Below, piece by piece: positions 1 through 7,708 of a stretch of 8,732 bases of DNA. Location: assembly GCA_947259435.1 (NCBI GenBank), contig CAMYMP010000072.1, forward strand, positions 1-8,732, written 5' to 3'. A program made the translations under genes and the position numbers. The notes below the pieces were generated by a model. The model saw only the letters and a program-made list of their open reading frames with translations. It searched no databases and was not told where the DNA came from. Position 1 is the first letter of the stretch, and each line of letters begins with the position of its first letter. The DNA is from an uncultured Woeseiaceae bacterium. GTDB taxonomy: Bacteria; Pseudomonadota; Gammaproteobacteria; Woeseiales; Woeseiaceae.

Positions 1-1243
1 GCACGTTGGTGCGCATTTGCTTATCGACCTCGATAACACCACGCTCGTCTACCGAGACTCCCGCTTTGCCAGCATCGAGTTGATCACCATTGGCGCGCCT
101 GCCTACCGCAACCAGCACGCGATCGTAGACCCCGATCTCCGGGGCGTTCTTGCCTTCGAAGGACACCTCGATACCAGGAACCGTCGGGCGCATACCCGTG
201 ACCCTGGTCGACGTCATGATGGCTTCGTAGCGCGGTTTGATGACTTTCAGGAACGGTCGCAACAGGTCCTTGTCTGTTCCCGGCATCAGCGAGTCCATGA
301 GTTCGACTACGCTGACCTCGGTACCGAGCGCGCTGTATACGCAAGCCATCTCGAGGCCAATGATGCCCCCACCCACCACGAGCATGCGTTTGGGCAGCGG
401 GTCGAGCTCCAGCGCCCCCGTCGAATCGATAATGCGCGGGTCGTCCGGCAACCCCGGCAGCATGATGCTCTCGGAGCCGGCCGCGATTATGCATTTCTCG
501 AAGCCTACCGTTTCTCCGTTGTCGAGCGCGAGCCTGTTTGCGGACTCGAATTTCGCGGTTCCCTGCACCACGCGCACTTTCCGCTGCTTGGCTAGCTGCG
601 TCAGGCCGCCGGTGAGTTTGCCGACGACTTCGTTCTTCCAGCCGCGCAGTTTGAGTGCGTCGACTCTCGGCTTGCCGAAAGCCACACCGTGATCGGCCAT
701 CGCCGCGGCATCATCGATGACTTTCGCAGCGTGCAACAGCGCTTTGGAAGGAATACAACCAACGTTCAGGCACACGCCACCCAGTGTGTCCCAGCGCTCG
801 ATCAGGATGACGTCCAGGCCGAGATCCGCGGCGCGAAACGCGGCCGTGTAGCCTCCCGGTCCGGCGCCAATGACCGCCAGCTGCGCCGAATGCGTCGCGT
901 CACCGGTCGGTTCCGCACCGGCCGCGACCAAAATTTCTGCGGCTGATGCCGTGCGCGCTTGAGCCGGAGCCGACGTCTCCTCAACTTCGCCCGGCTGCGC
1001 CTTTTCGGCCTCGATCGTTACGACCACATCGCCCGCAGAAACCTTGTCGCCAATAGCGACCTCGACCGAGACAACTCTGCCAGCCTTGCTCGCAGGCACG
1101 TCCATCGCGGCCTTGTCGGTCTCCAGCGTAACCAGACCGTCTTCGACCTCGACCTGATCCCCCGGTGACACGAGGATTTCGATGACTTCCACGTCCGAGA
1201 AATCGCCCAGATCCGGGATCGTGAGTTTGACGCGCTCCGCCAC
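1..1243 (-). CDS. lpdA: Dihydrolipoyl dehydrogenase (PDH E3) with N-terminal lipoyl domain, C-terminus cut by window edge
   Basis: This is the flavoprotein E3 of the pyruvate dehydrogenase complex. It reoxidises the dihydrolipoamide of E2 and passes electrons through FAD to NAD+. Translation from GTG at 1243-1241 gives 414 open codons up to the edge. Residues 1-80 form a lipoyl domain with the lipoylation motif ETDKAAMDVP (Lys44). A linker rich in Ala, Glu and Pro follows. The FAD motif GAGPGG is at 126-131, the redox disulfide CLNVGC has Cys158 and Cys163, and the NAD-binding motif GGGIIGLE is at 291-298. The sequence stops within the motif preceding the second FAD contact (QMRTNV), so the dimerisation domain and its catalytic His/Glu lie outside. 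The GTG start shares one base with the aceF stop (TAGTG), which suggests translational coupling. E3 proteins with a fused lipoyl domain are known from Neisseria (P64k) and relatives; E. coli Lpd lacks one. No frame break is seen. Confidence 0.96.
   Translation of the reverse strand, partial: MAERVKLTIPDLGDFSDVEVIEILVSPGDQVEVEDGLVTLETDKAAMDVPASKAGRVVSVEVAIGDKVSAGDVVVTIEAEKAQPGEVEETSAPAQARTASAAEILVAAGAEPTGDATHSAQLAVIGAGPGGYTAAFRAADLGLDVILIERWDTLGGVCLNVGCIPSKALLHAAKVIDDAAAMADHGVAFGKPRVDALKLRGWKNEVVGKLTGGLTQLAKQRKVRVVQGTAKFESANRLALDNGETVGFEKCIIAAGSESIMLPGLPDDPRIIDSTGALELDPLPKRMLVVGGGIIGLEMACVYSALGTEVSVVELMDSLMPGTDKDLLRPFLKVIKPRYEAIMTSTRVTGMRPTVPGIEVSFEGKNAPEIGVYDRVLVAVGRRANGDQLDAGKAGVSVDERGVIEVDKQMRTNV
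1095..1129 (-). repeat. 35-bp lipoyl-motif repeat, copy in lpdA
   Basis: This segment encodes the TLETDKAAMDVP region around the lipoylated lysine of LpdA. It differs from the copy at 2370-2404 at two positions. The three copies reflect duplicated lipoyl domains under strong protein constraint, not a mobile repeat. Confidence 0.8.
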
Positions 1244-2322
1244 TACGGGGTCGCCTGCAGTAACGCGTCCACGTCGGCCAGCTTCTGACCCAGGAAAGTC
1301 GTAAAGCGCACGGCCGCGGCGCCGTCAATGACCCGGTGATCGTAAGACAAGGACAGCGGCAGCATCAGGCGGGGCTCGAACTCGGCGCCATTCCAGACAG
1401 GCTGCATCGACGATCGCGAAACGCCCAGGATGGCAACCTCGGGCGCGTTCACGATCGGCGTGAATGCCGTACCGCCGATGCCGCCAAGGCTGGATATTGT
1501 GAATGACGCACCCTGCAGCTGCCGCGCTTTCAGTTTGCCGTCGCGCGCCGCAGCCGAGAGCTCACCCAGTTCGCTCGCGAGCTCGTACACGTCCTTCCGG
1601 TCCGCATCGCGAATAACCGGCACCATGAGGCCCTGGTCGGTATCAGCCGCAAAACCCATGTGAATGTACTTCTTGAAGACCAGACTCTCGCCGTCATCCG
1701 CGAGTGACGCGTTGACCTTGGGAAACTCCTGCAACGCAGCGACAACGGCTTTCATGACGAAAGCCAGTGGCGTCAGCGATATGCCGCGATTCTTGGCGGG
1801 TCCTTTGAGCTCCTGACGCTTTGCTTCGAGATCCGTGATATCAGCAAGGTCATGCTGTGTCACATGTGGCAGATTGATCCAGCTCGCCTGCAAACGCGGG
1901 CCGGAGATCTTCTGGATTCGCGTCAGCGGCTGCAGCTCGATCTCGCCGAATTTCGCGAAATCAACGCTGGGCGTTTTCGGCAGTCCTCCGGCGGCCGGAC
2001 CTGCAGCCTGCCCGCTCAGAATTGCTTTGACGAACGCTTTGACATCGTCATGCAGGATCCGGCTCTTGGCACCGCTGCCTCTGACCTGTGCGAGATCCAC
2101 GCCCAGCTCGCGGGCAAGCTTCCTGACCGACGGGCTTGCATGCGCGCGCGAAAAGCCAGCCTCGTTGATTGCTGGTAATTCACGCGGCACGGCCGCCGCG
2201 GGCTGCTGGACTGCTGCTTCCTGTCTCGCTGCCGGCGGCGTGGGGATGGTCTGCGTTGCATCGGCAGGCGGCGGCGTCTGTTCCTCCTGTGCCTCTGCGG
2301 AGCCCACGATCGCTTCGATGAT

Positions 2323-2326
2323 GGCC
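2323..2326 (-). other. Deletion scar/frameshift point in aceF
   Basis: On the coding strand GTC GGC ends the correct first frame at 2324, and GCC (2325-2323) ATC ATC opens the correct second frame, so the two frames share GGCC. Lining up with lipoyl domain 1 (VGDKVSAGSVIGKL) and the LpdA lipoyl domain (IGDKVSAGDVVVTI) leaves VG followed directly by AIIEAIV. Six codons plus two bases, 20 nt, are therefore inferred to be missing. No slippery heptamer or nearby stop suggests programmed frameshifting. Confidence 0.85.
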
Positions 2327-2369
2327 GACTTTGACCAGTACCGACTCGATACGTCCGCCGACAATCGCG

Positions 2370-2404
2370 GGCACGTCCATCGCGGCTTTGTCGGTCTCGA
2401 GCGT
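2370..2404 (-). repeat. 35-bp lipoyl-motif repeat, copy in aceF lipoyl domain 2
   Basis: Second copy of the lipoylation-site repeat. It differs at two positions from the lpdA copy and at two from the aceF domain 1 copy. It lies about 45 bp from the aceF deletion scar. Confidence 0.8.
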
Positions 2405-2711
2405 GACGAGCGAATCCTCGACGTTGACCTGGTCGCCTTTGCTGATGTGAACTTCGATGACTTCGACGTCTTCGAAATCGCCAAGATCAGGAACAACCAG
2501 CGTCTGTACGCCGCCCGATTTCTGCGTCTCGCCAGCCGGCTTCGCAGGTGTGGCCAGCACCGTCGTGTCGCCTGAAGGCTCATGTTTGATGGCGGGCGCT
2601 ATGACCACGGTGTCGCTGACCTCGACCTTGAGCTTGCCTATGACACTGCCTGCAGAAACCTTGTCGCCAACCGAAGCGGTCAATTCTTCGACGACACCGT
2701 TTTCGGGCGAC

Positions 2712-2746
2712 GGCACGTCCATCGCAGCTTTGTCGGTTTCGAGCGT
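2712..2746 (-). repeat. 35-bp lipoyl-motif repeat, copy in aceF lipoyl domain 1
   Basis: Third copy of the lipoylation-site repeat, around Lys44 of AceF. It differs at two positions from the copy at 2370-2404. Confidence 0.8.
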
Positions 2747-2871
2747 GATGAGCCCGTCTTCGCGCGCAACCGAGTCACCGGGCGCGACGAGAATCTCGAT
2801 AATTTCAACGTCCTCGAAATCGCCGAGATCAGGTACAACGATGTCGATCGTGGTTGCCACGCCGGAGTCGC

Positions 2872-5535
2872 CTAGAGCGTCACCGGATCGGGACGATCCG
2901 GATCGATGCCGTAATTCTCAATAGCCTGCGACACCGTCTTCTCATCGAGCACGCCATCGTCAGCAAGCGCTTTCATGGCCGCAACTGCGATGAATCGTTT
3001 GTCGACCTCGAAGTGCTGTCTGAGCGCAGCTCGCGCGTCGCTGCGTCCGTAACCGTCCGTCCCGAGGGAGATGAAACTGCCCGGCACCCAACGCTGAATC
3101 TGATCGGGGACGATTTTCATGTAGTCAGTCGCCGCGATGTACGGTCCGGGCCGTCCGGCGAGGCACTGCTCGACATAGCATTTTCGCGGCTCGGCTTCCG
3201 GGTGCAGCTGGTTCCATCGCTCGACTTCCAGCCCGTCGCGACGCAGCTCGTTGAAACTCGTTACCGACCATACATCCGTCGGAATACCGAAGTCCTTGGC
3301 CAGCAGCTCGGCAGCCCCAAGTACCTCGCGCAGGATCGTACCGGAGCCCATGAGCTGCGCACGAATCTTGCCCTGGCCACCGACCTGGAGCAGGTACATG
3401 CCCTTGAGAATGCCCTCCTCGACGCCCTTCGGCATTGGCGGGTGCACGTAGTTCTCATTCATGCAAGTGATGTAGTAGAAGACGTCTTCCTGCTCGCCAA
3501 TCATGCGCCGCAGGCCATCCTGAATGATGACTGCCAGCTCATAGGCATAGGTCGGATCATAGGAAACGCAGTTTGGCACCGTCGACGCGTTGACGAGACT
3601 GTGGCCATCCTGGTGCTGCAGACCCTCGCCGGCCAGCGTCGTCCGGCCCGCCGTGGCGCCGATCAGAAAGCCGCGCGACTGCATGTCGCCGCCCGCCCAG
3701 ATGAAGTCGCCAATACGCTGGAAACCGAACATCGAGTAATAGATATAGAACGGCACCATCTGCGTGTTGTGATTCGAGTACGCAGTGCCGGCTGCGAGCC
3801 AGGAACAGAATGCGCCGGCTTCGTTGATCCCTTCCTCGAGGATTACGCCTTTCTTGTCCTCACGGTAATACATGAGTTCGCCCGCGTCTTCGGGCTCATA
3901 TAGCTGCCCTTTCGAGGCATAGATACCAAACTGGCGGAACATACCCTCCATACCGAACGTGCGCGCTTCATCGGGTATGATCGGCACGACGTGTTTGCCA
4001 ATCTGCTTGTCCCTCGCGAGCGCCGTTAGCATGCGCACGAACGCCATCGTCGTCGATGCTTCCCGTTCACCGGTGCCATCGAGCTGAGTCTTGAAGGTCT
4101 CGAGTTCCGGGACTCGCAAAGAGGCAGCCTTCTTGCGTCGCTGCGGCACGTGACCACCCAGTTCCTGCCGGCGCTCGAGCAGGTACTCGAGTTCCGCGCT
4201 ATCTGCGGCAGGCTTGTAATACGGCACACTTTCGATGTCCTTGTCGGAGACCGGGATGTTGAAACGATCGCGCATCTGTTTGAGCGCATCGAGACCGAGC
4301 TTTTTCTGCTGGTGGGCGGTCATTTGCCCTTCGCCCGCCTCGCCCATACCGAAGCCTTTGACCGTCTTCGTCAGGATGATGGTCGGTTGGCCGGTGTGGC
4401 GCGTGGCGGCGTCATACGCCGCGTACATCTTGATCGGATCGTGGCCGCCCCGATTCAGCCGCCAGATTTGCTCGTCCGACATGTTGGCGACCATCTCGGC
4501 GGTCTCGGGATGCTTGTCAAAAAACTTCTCACGCACATAAGCGCCGTCTTTCGACTTGTAGTTCTGATATTCACCGTCGACGGTCTGCTCCATGATGCGC
4601 CGCAGGTGGCCATTCTGATCCTTGGCCAGAAGCGGGTCCCAGCGTCCGCCCCAGACCACCTTGATGACGTTCCAGCCCGCGCCACCGAACGCCGCTTCGA
4701 GTTCCTGAATGATCTTGCCGTTGCCGCGCACAGGACCATCGAGGCGCTGCAGGTTGCAGTTAACGACAAACACGAGGTTGTCGAGTCCTTCGCGGACGGG
4801 CATCGTAATGGCGCCCATCGACTCGGGTTCGTCCATTTCGCCGTCGCCGAGGAAACACCAGACCTTGCGGTCGGACGGCTTGACCATCTCGCGATTTTCC
4901 ATGTAGCGCATGAAGCGGGCCTGGTAGATCGCCATCATCGGGCCGAGGCCCATCGACACGGTTGGAAACTGCCAGAAGTCCGGCATGAGCCACGGATGCG
5001 GGTATGACGACAGCCCGCCGCCCCCGACCTCGCGCCGAAAGCGGTTCAGATCATTCTCGTTCAGGCGTCCTTCGAGATAGGCCCTCGCGTAAATCCCGGG
5101 TGACGAATGCCCCTGCATGAACACCATGTCACCGCCGTGCTCCTCGGTCGGGCCTCGCCAGAAATGATTGAAGCCAACCTCGTACATCGTGGCGCACGAC
5201 GCGTAGCTCGAAATATGGCCGCCGTACTCGGTGCTCTTACGATTGGCCTGTACGACCATGGCCATCGCGTTCCAGCGCAGATAAGCCTCGATGCGGCGCT
5301 CCAGCGAACGATCGCCCGGATACTCGGGCTGACGGCCCGTGGCAATCGTGTTCAGGTAGGCCGTATTCGGGCTGTAGGGCAGATATGCGCCTGAACGACG
5401 CGCGAAATCGATCATCTTGTTGAGCAGGAAGTGTGCCCGCTCGGGACCGTGCTGCCCCAGCACCGAATCGATCGACTCGAGCCACTCGCTCGTCTCGATC
5501 GGATCAATGTCATCAAATGGATTGAATCGGCTCAT
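2872..5535 (-). CDS. aceE: Pyruvate dehydrogenase E1 component, homodimeric type
   Basis: Thiamine-diphosphate enzyme that decarboxylates pyruvate and reductively acetylates the lipoyl groups of E2; first gene of the PDH operon. It encodes 887 residues, the same length as E. coli AceE, and is uninterrupted. The N-terminus (FDDIDPIETSEWLESIDSV) matches the E2-binding N-terminal region of the family. Visible active-site segments are GGHISSYAS (His107), QGHSSPGIYAR (His143), and the ThDP/Mg2+ motif from GDGE (230-233) to NCN (259-261), followed by LQRLDGPVRGNGKI. The loop segment KGFGMGEAGEGQ and the pyrimidine/transketolase C-terminal domains are also present. The ATG at 5535 gives the family-typical start; no strong Shine-Dalgarno precedes it. 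The stop TAG lies at 2874-2872. Several long open frames lie opposite this gene but they are shadows of its codon use. No pdhR-like regulator gene lies next to it; the upstream neighbour is a divergent aminopeptidase. Confidence 0.98.
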   Translation of the reverse strand: MSRFNPFDDIDPIETSEWLESIDSVLGQHGPERAHFLLNKMIDFARRSGAYLPYSPNTAYLNTIATGRQPEYPGDRSLERRIEAYLRWNAMAMVVQANRKSTEYGGHISSYASCATMYEVGFNHFWRGPTEEHGGDMVFMQGHSSPGIYARAYLEGRLNENDLNRFRREVGGGGLSSYPHPWLMPDFWQFPTVSMGLGPMMAIYQARFMRYMENREMVKPSDRKVWCFLGDGEMDEPESMGAITMPVREGLDNLVFVVNCNLQRLDGPVRGNGKIIQELEAAFGGAGWNVIKVVWGGRWDPLLAKDQNGHLRRIMEQTVDGEYQNYKSKDGAYVREKFFDKHPETAEMVANMSDEQIWRLNRGGHDPIKMYAAYDAATRHTGQPTIILTKTVKGFGMGEAGEGQMTAHQQKKLGLDALKQMRDRFNIPVSDKDIESVPYYKPAADSAELEYLLERRQELGGHVPQRRKKAASLRVPELETFKTQLDGTGEREASTTMAFVRMLTALARDKQIGKHVVPIIPDEARTFGMEGMFRQFGIYASKGQLYEPEDAGELMYYREDKKGVILEEGINEAGAFCSWLAAGTAYSNHNTQMVPFYIYYSMFGFQRIGDFIWAGGDMQSRGFLIGATAGRTTLAGEGLQHQDGHSLVNASTVPNCVSYDPTYAYELAVIIQDGLRRMIGEQEDVFYYITCMNENYVHPPMPKGVEEGILKGMYLLQVGGQGKIRAQLMGSGTILREVLGAAELLAKDFGIPTDVWSVTSFNELRRDGLEVERWNQLHPEAEPRKCYVEQCLAGRPGPYIAATDYMKIVPDQIQRWVPGSFISLGTDGYGRSDARAALRQHFEVDKRFIAVAAMKALADDGVLDEKTVSQAIENYGIDPDRPDPVTL

Positions 5536-5600
5536 AAATCATTCACAATAGGATCACCGAGATTTGCACCAGACCGTGCAATTCGGCCTTCGGGGGCGTC

Positions 5601-5629
5601 ATATTCGGCGTTTCTGCCTTGTCGGTCAA
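5601..5629 (-). promoter_or_regulatory. Putative sigma-70 promoter of the aceE-aceF-lpdA operon
   Basis: On the minus strand TTGACC (5629-5624, five of six matches to TTGACA) is followed after 17 bp by GAATAT (5606-5601), a weak -10 box with three of six matches. Transcription would begin near 5594 and leave a leader of about 58 nt before the aceE ATG. It lies in the roughly 118-bp divergent region between aceE and the aminopeptidase gene. I saw no clear plus-strand promoter or operator there. The spacing and -35 box favour the call; the poor -10 box keeps it tentative. Confidence 0.35.
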
Positions 5630-5653
5630 GCACTTAACAAAGGTTTCGACAGC

Positions 5654-7162
5654 ATGCAAAACACATTGCCGGATTATCGCGGGCTTCGCTGCACGCAGCG
5701 GCCCGGGCGGGTTGATTCTAAAGGTCTTGCGACCGTAGATCAGTTACTTCTGATACTACCAACGCGAACGCCGGCGGCACTGTGGCGCAGAATTCCACAG
5801 GGCAGCAGGCTGCAGGCGCTGCTCCGGAAACGACCGGGTGGCGACGTTCCGGCTCTGATGACGAGACTCACGAACAAGCGTCAGACCCTCGTTGTCGCCG
5901 CGAAGACGGCCGCGGGCACTGACGCTTTCGACCGCCTGACGCTTGGGCGCAAGCTCGTTGCCGCCGCCACGAATGAAAAAGCCGGCAATCTCGGCATCCT
6001 CGTCATGGGCTTCGACGCCGAGGAGCAGCATGCCTTGTGCGATGCCGCAGTCGCGGCCGCGCTCGCCGCGGGATTCAACCTCGCCCAATTCAAGAGCAAG
6101 TCCTCACCTGCCAGAATACGTAGCATTTGCGTCCTCGGGCTCGACGAGAAAATCGACCTGAGCCGCACGATCGCCGAGGCCAAGGGCAATAACCTGGCTC
6201 GCTGGCTGACGTCCATGCCGCCCAACAAGCTCGATGCCATCAACTACGCCAGTCTGCTGAAGACGATTGCGAGTGATAATGGCTGGCAGTACAAACGCTT
6301 CGCCACAAAAGAACTCAAGAAGCTTGGCGCGGGTGCGTTCCTGGCCGTGGCTCAGGGCAACGACGACGACAGTGCATCCATCGTCCGCCTACGGTATCGG
6401 CCACTCAAGGCAAACGTTGCGCCAGCCCTGAGCCTGGTTGGCAAGGGCATCATCTTCGACACGGGGGGCACCAACCTCAAACCTTTTGCGTCGATGCTCG
6501 ACATGCACGGTGATATGCAGGGAAGCGCCGTGGCGATAGGGGCATTGCTCGCTATTTCCGAACTGAAACTTCCCGTGGCCGTCGATGCCTGGCTGGCAAT
6601 TACCGAGAACAGAACCGGCCCGAATGCCTACAAGTCGCAGGACGTCGTCACAGCCGCCAATGGCAAGACGATTCAGACGATTCATACCGACGCCGAAGGG
6701 CGCATGGTGCTCGCCGACACCCTGACGTTCGCCAGCCGCGAAAAGCCGAAGCTCATCATCGACTATGCGACTCTGACCGGCTCGGTGATCAATGCGATTA
6801 CGACGCGCTACAGCGGCATCTTCACGAACCGCGCCGACTGGCATCCGCGGCTCAAGCGCACGGGGCGCCACTGCGGCGAGCGCGTATGGCCATTTCCGAT
6901 CGGCAGCGAGTTTCTTGATGAATTGCAAAGCGAGACGGCCGACATCAAGCAGTGCGCCATAAAAGGCCTGGGTGACCACATCCTCGGAGCCAGTTTTCTG
7001 GCGGAATTTGTCGAGTACGACACGCCGTGGATTCACATCGATCTTGCAGCTGGCAACCACAAAGGCGGACTGGCACACGTTCCGACCGAAATCACGGGCT
7101 TCGGCGTCCGCTACACAATGAGTCTGATCCTGGACGATCATATTCTTCGGGCAGATCACTAG
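5654..7162 (+). CDS. Leucyl aminopeptidase family protein (peptidase M17, PepA-like)
   Basis: Cytosolic two-metal exopeptidase that removes N-terminal residues from peptides. The chosen ATG at 5654 has AAAGG at 5639-5643, ten bases upstream, and gives 502 residues, close to E. coli PepA (503). An open frame extends 30 codons further up to TTG 5564 but that part lies in the divergent promoter region and looks non-coding. The M17 catalytic domain is in the C-terminal half: VGKGIIFDTGG supplies Lys264 and Asp269, the following LKP supplies Lys276, MHGDMQGSA supplies Asp287, and HTDAEGR supplies Asp346, Glu348 and Arg350. These match the metal ligands and catalytic Lys/Arg known for the family, so activity is expected. 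The family signature NTDAEGRL reads HTDAEGRM here, which marks a divergent subgroup rather than canonical PepA. The DNA-binding, recombination-cofactor role of E. coli PepA should not be assumed. rnt follows directly after its stop. Confidence 0.93.
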   Translation: MQNTLPDYRGLRCTQRPGRVDSKGLATVDQLLLILPTRTPAALWRRIPQGSRLQALLRKRPGGDVPALMTRLTNKRQTLVVAAKTAAGTDAFDRLTLGRKLVAAATNEKAGNLGILVMGFDAEEQHALCDAAVAAALAAGFNLAQFKSKSSPARIRSICVLGLDEKIDLSRTIAEAKGNNLARWLTSMPPNKLDAINYASLLKTIASDNGWQYKRFATKELKKLGAGAFLAVAQGNDDDSASIVRLRYRPLKANVAPALSLVGKGIIFDTGGTNLKPFASMLDMHGDMQGSAVAIGALLAISELKLPVAVDAWLAITENRTGPNAYKSQDVVTAANGKTIQTIHTDAEGRMVLADTLTFASREKPKLIIDYATLTGSVINAITTRYSGIFTNRADWHPRLKRTGRHCGERVWPFPIGSEFLDELQSETADIKQCAIKGLGDHILGASFLAEFVEYDTPWIHIDLAAGNHKGGLAHVPTEITGFGVRYTMSLILDDHILRADH

Positions 7163-7708
7163 GTGAGCGACAGGCCGGCAATGTCGGACCGCTTTCGCGG
7201 TTTTCTGCCAGTCGTCGTCGACGTCGAGACAGGCGGCTTCAATGCAAAGACCGATGCCCTGCTCGAGATTGCAGCCGTCCTGGTCGACTACAGCGACGGC
7301 GGCATGCTGACGCGTGGCGAGACTATTCGATACCACGTCAGGCCATTTGAGGGCGCGAACATGGATCCGGCATCGCTCGCCGTCAACGGCATCGACCCGG
7401 ATCACCCCCTGCGCCCTGCAATCGACGAGCGCGACGCCTTACAACGTATTTTCCGCGTGGTCCGCCGCGCTGTCAGAGAAAGCCGTTGTCAACGCGCGAT
7501 TCTCGTTGGACACAACGCAGCGTTTGACCTGGGATTTCTCAATGAGGCGATCGAACGCTCTGCGATCAAGCGCAATCCTTTTCACCCGTTCAGCTGTTTT
7601 GATACGGCGACGCTTTGCGGCGTAGCGTTCGGACAAACGGTGCTCGCCCGTGCGGTTGCCGCTGCGGGATTCGAATGGGACGAGGAGTCGAAACGTTGGC
7701 CAATTTGA
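7163..7708 (+). pseudogene. rnt: Ribonuclease T, 3'-truncated by a deletion fusing it to grxD
   Basis: RNase T is a DEDDh-family 3'-5' exoribonuclease that trims tRNA CCA ends and matures stable RNAs. The frame opens at GTG 7163, directly after the aminopeptidase stop. ATG 7181, six codons on, has CAGG six bases upstream and may be the real start. Exo I motif is [20 protein letters not shown] (Asp20, Glu22). Exo II is [11 protein letters not shown] (Asp122). [15 protein letters not shown] and [19 protein letters not shown] match the family through about residue 175. The frame then runs into the antisense of grxD (residues KRWPI) and stops at 7706-7708, 181 residues in all against about 215 in E. 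coli. The Exo III region (AHSALYDTERTA in E. coli), with the catalytic His and last Asp, is absent. The product should therefore be inactive if the sequence is correct. It is convergent with grxD. Confidence 0.9.

Larger units (their letters stand above)
1243..2860 (-). pseudogene. aceF: Dihydrolipoamide acetyltransferase (PDH E2), frameshifted in the second lipoyl domain
   Basis: E2 core of pyruvate dehydrogenase, which transfers acetyl groups from lipoamide to CoA. It starts at GTG 2860, 11 nt after the aceE stop. Lipoyl domain 1 covers residues 1-80 (Lys44). A linker follows, and lipoyl domain 2 begins near 118 (Lys158). After Val-Lys-Val-Gly (176-179, ending at 2324) this frame continues as unrelated sequence to a stop at 2180. 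The true C-terminal part resumes one frame over at GCC 2325-2323 (AIIEAIVG) and stays open for 360 codons. It holds an Ala/Pro/Gln linker, the E1/E3-binding domain (about 2139-2026, starting ASPSVRKLARELGVDL) and the acetyltransferase domain with the motif DHRVIDG (catalytic His at 1338-1336). Compared with lipoyl domain 1 and the LpdA lipoyl domain, six residues equivalent to DKVSAG are missing at the break, which fits a 20-bp deletion. An intact gene would encode about 545 residues, normal for a two-lipoyl E2. It is a pseudogene unless the break is a sequence error. Confidence 0.93.

Noticed and set aside
2300..2345. Programmed ribosomal frameshift in aceF
   Set aside because: No slippery heptamer, in-frame stop or upstream Shine-Dalgarno-like stimulator is present, and conserved residues are missing at the site, which recoding would not explain.
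17..2924. Plus-strand frames opposite lpdA and aceF, such as 17-595, 237-692 and 1835-2575
   Set aside because: The minus strand encodes clear E3 and E2 domains with all motifs; these frames have low-complexity composition and no homology I recognise.
2854..5007. Long plus-strand open frames opposite aceE (349 residues at 2854-3903 and 285 residues at 4150-5007)
   Set aside because: They are exact antisense shadows of a highly conserved aceE, show no recognisable domains and arise from GC-rich third-position codon bias.
5564..5653. Thirty-codon N-terminal extension of the aminopeptidase from TTG 5564
   Set aside because: It lies in the divergent promoter region, is not family-like, and ATG 5654 has its own ribosome binding site and gives the usual family length.
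6389..7405. 338-residue minus-strand open frame across the aminopeptidase and rnt
   Set aside because: It is antisense to an intact M17 enzyme with complete active-site residues and has no recognisable features.
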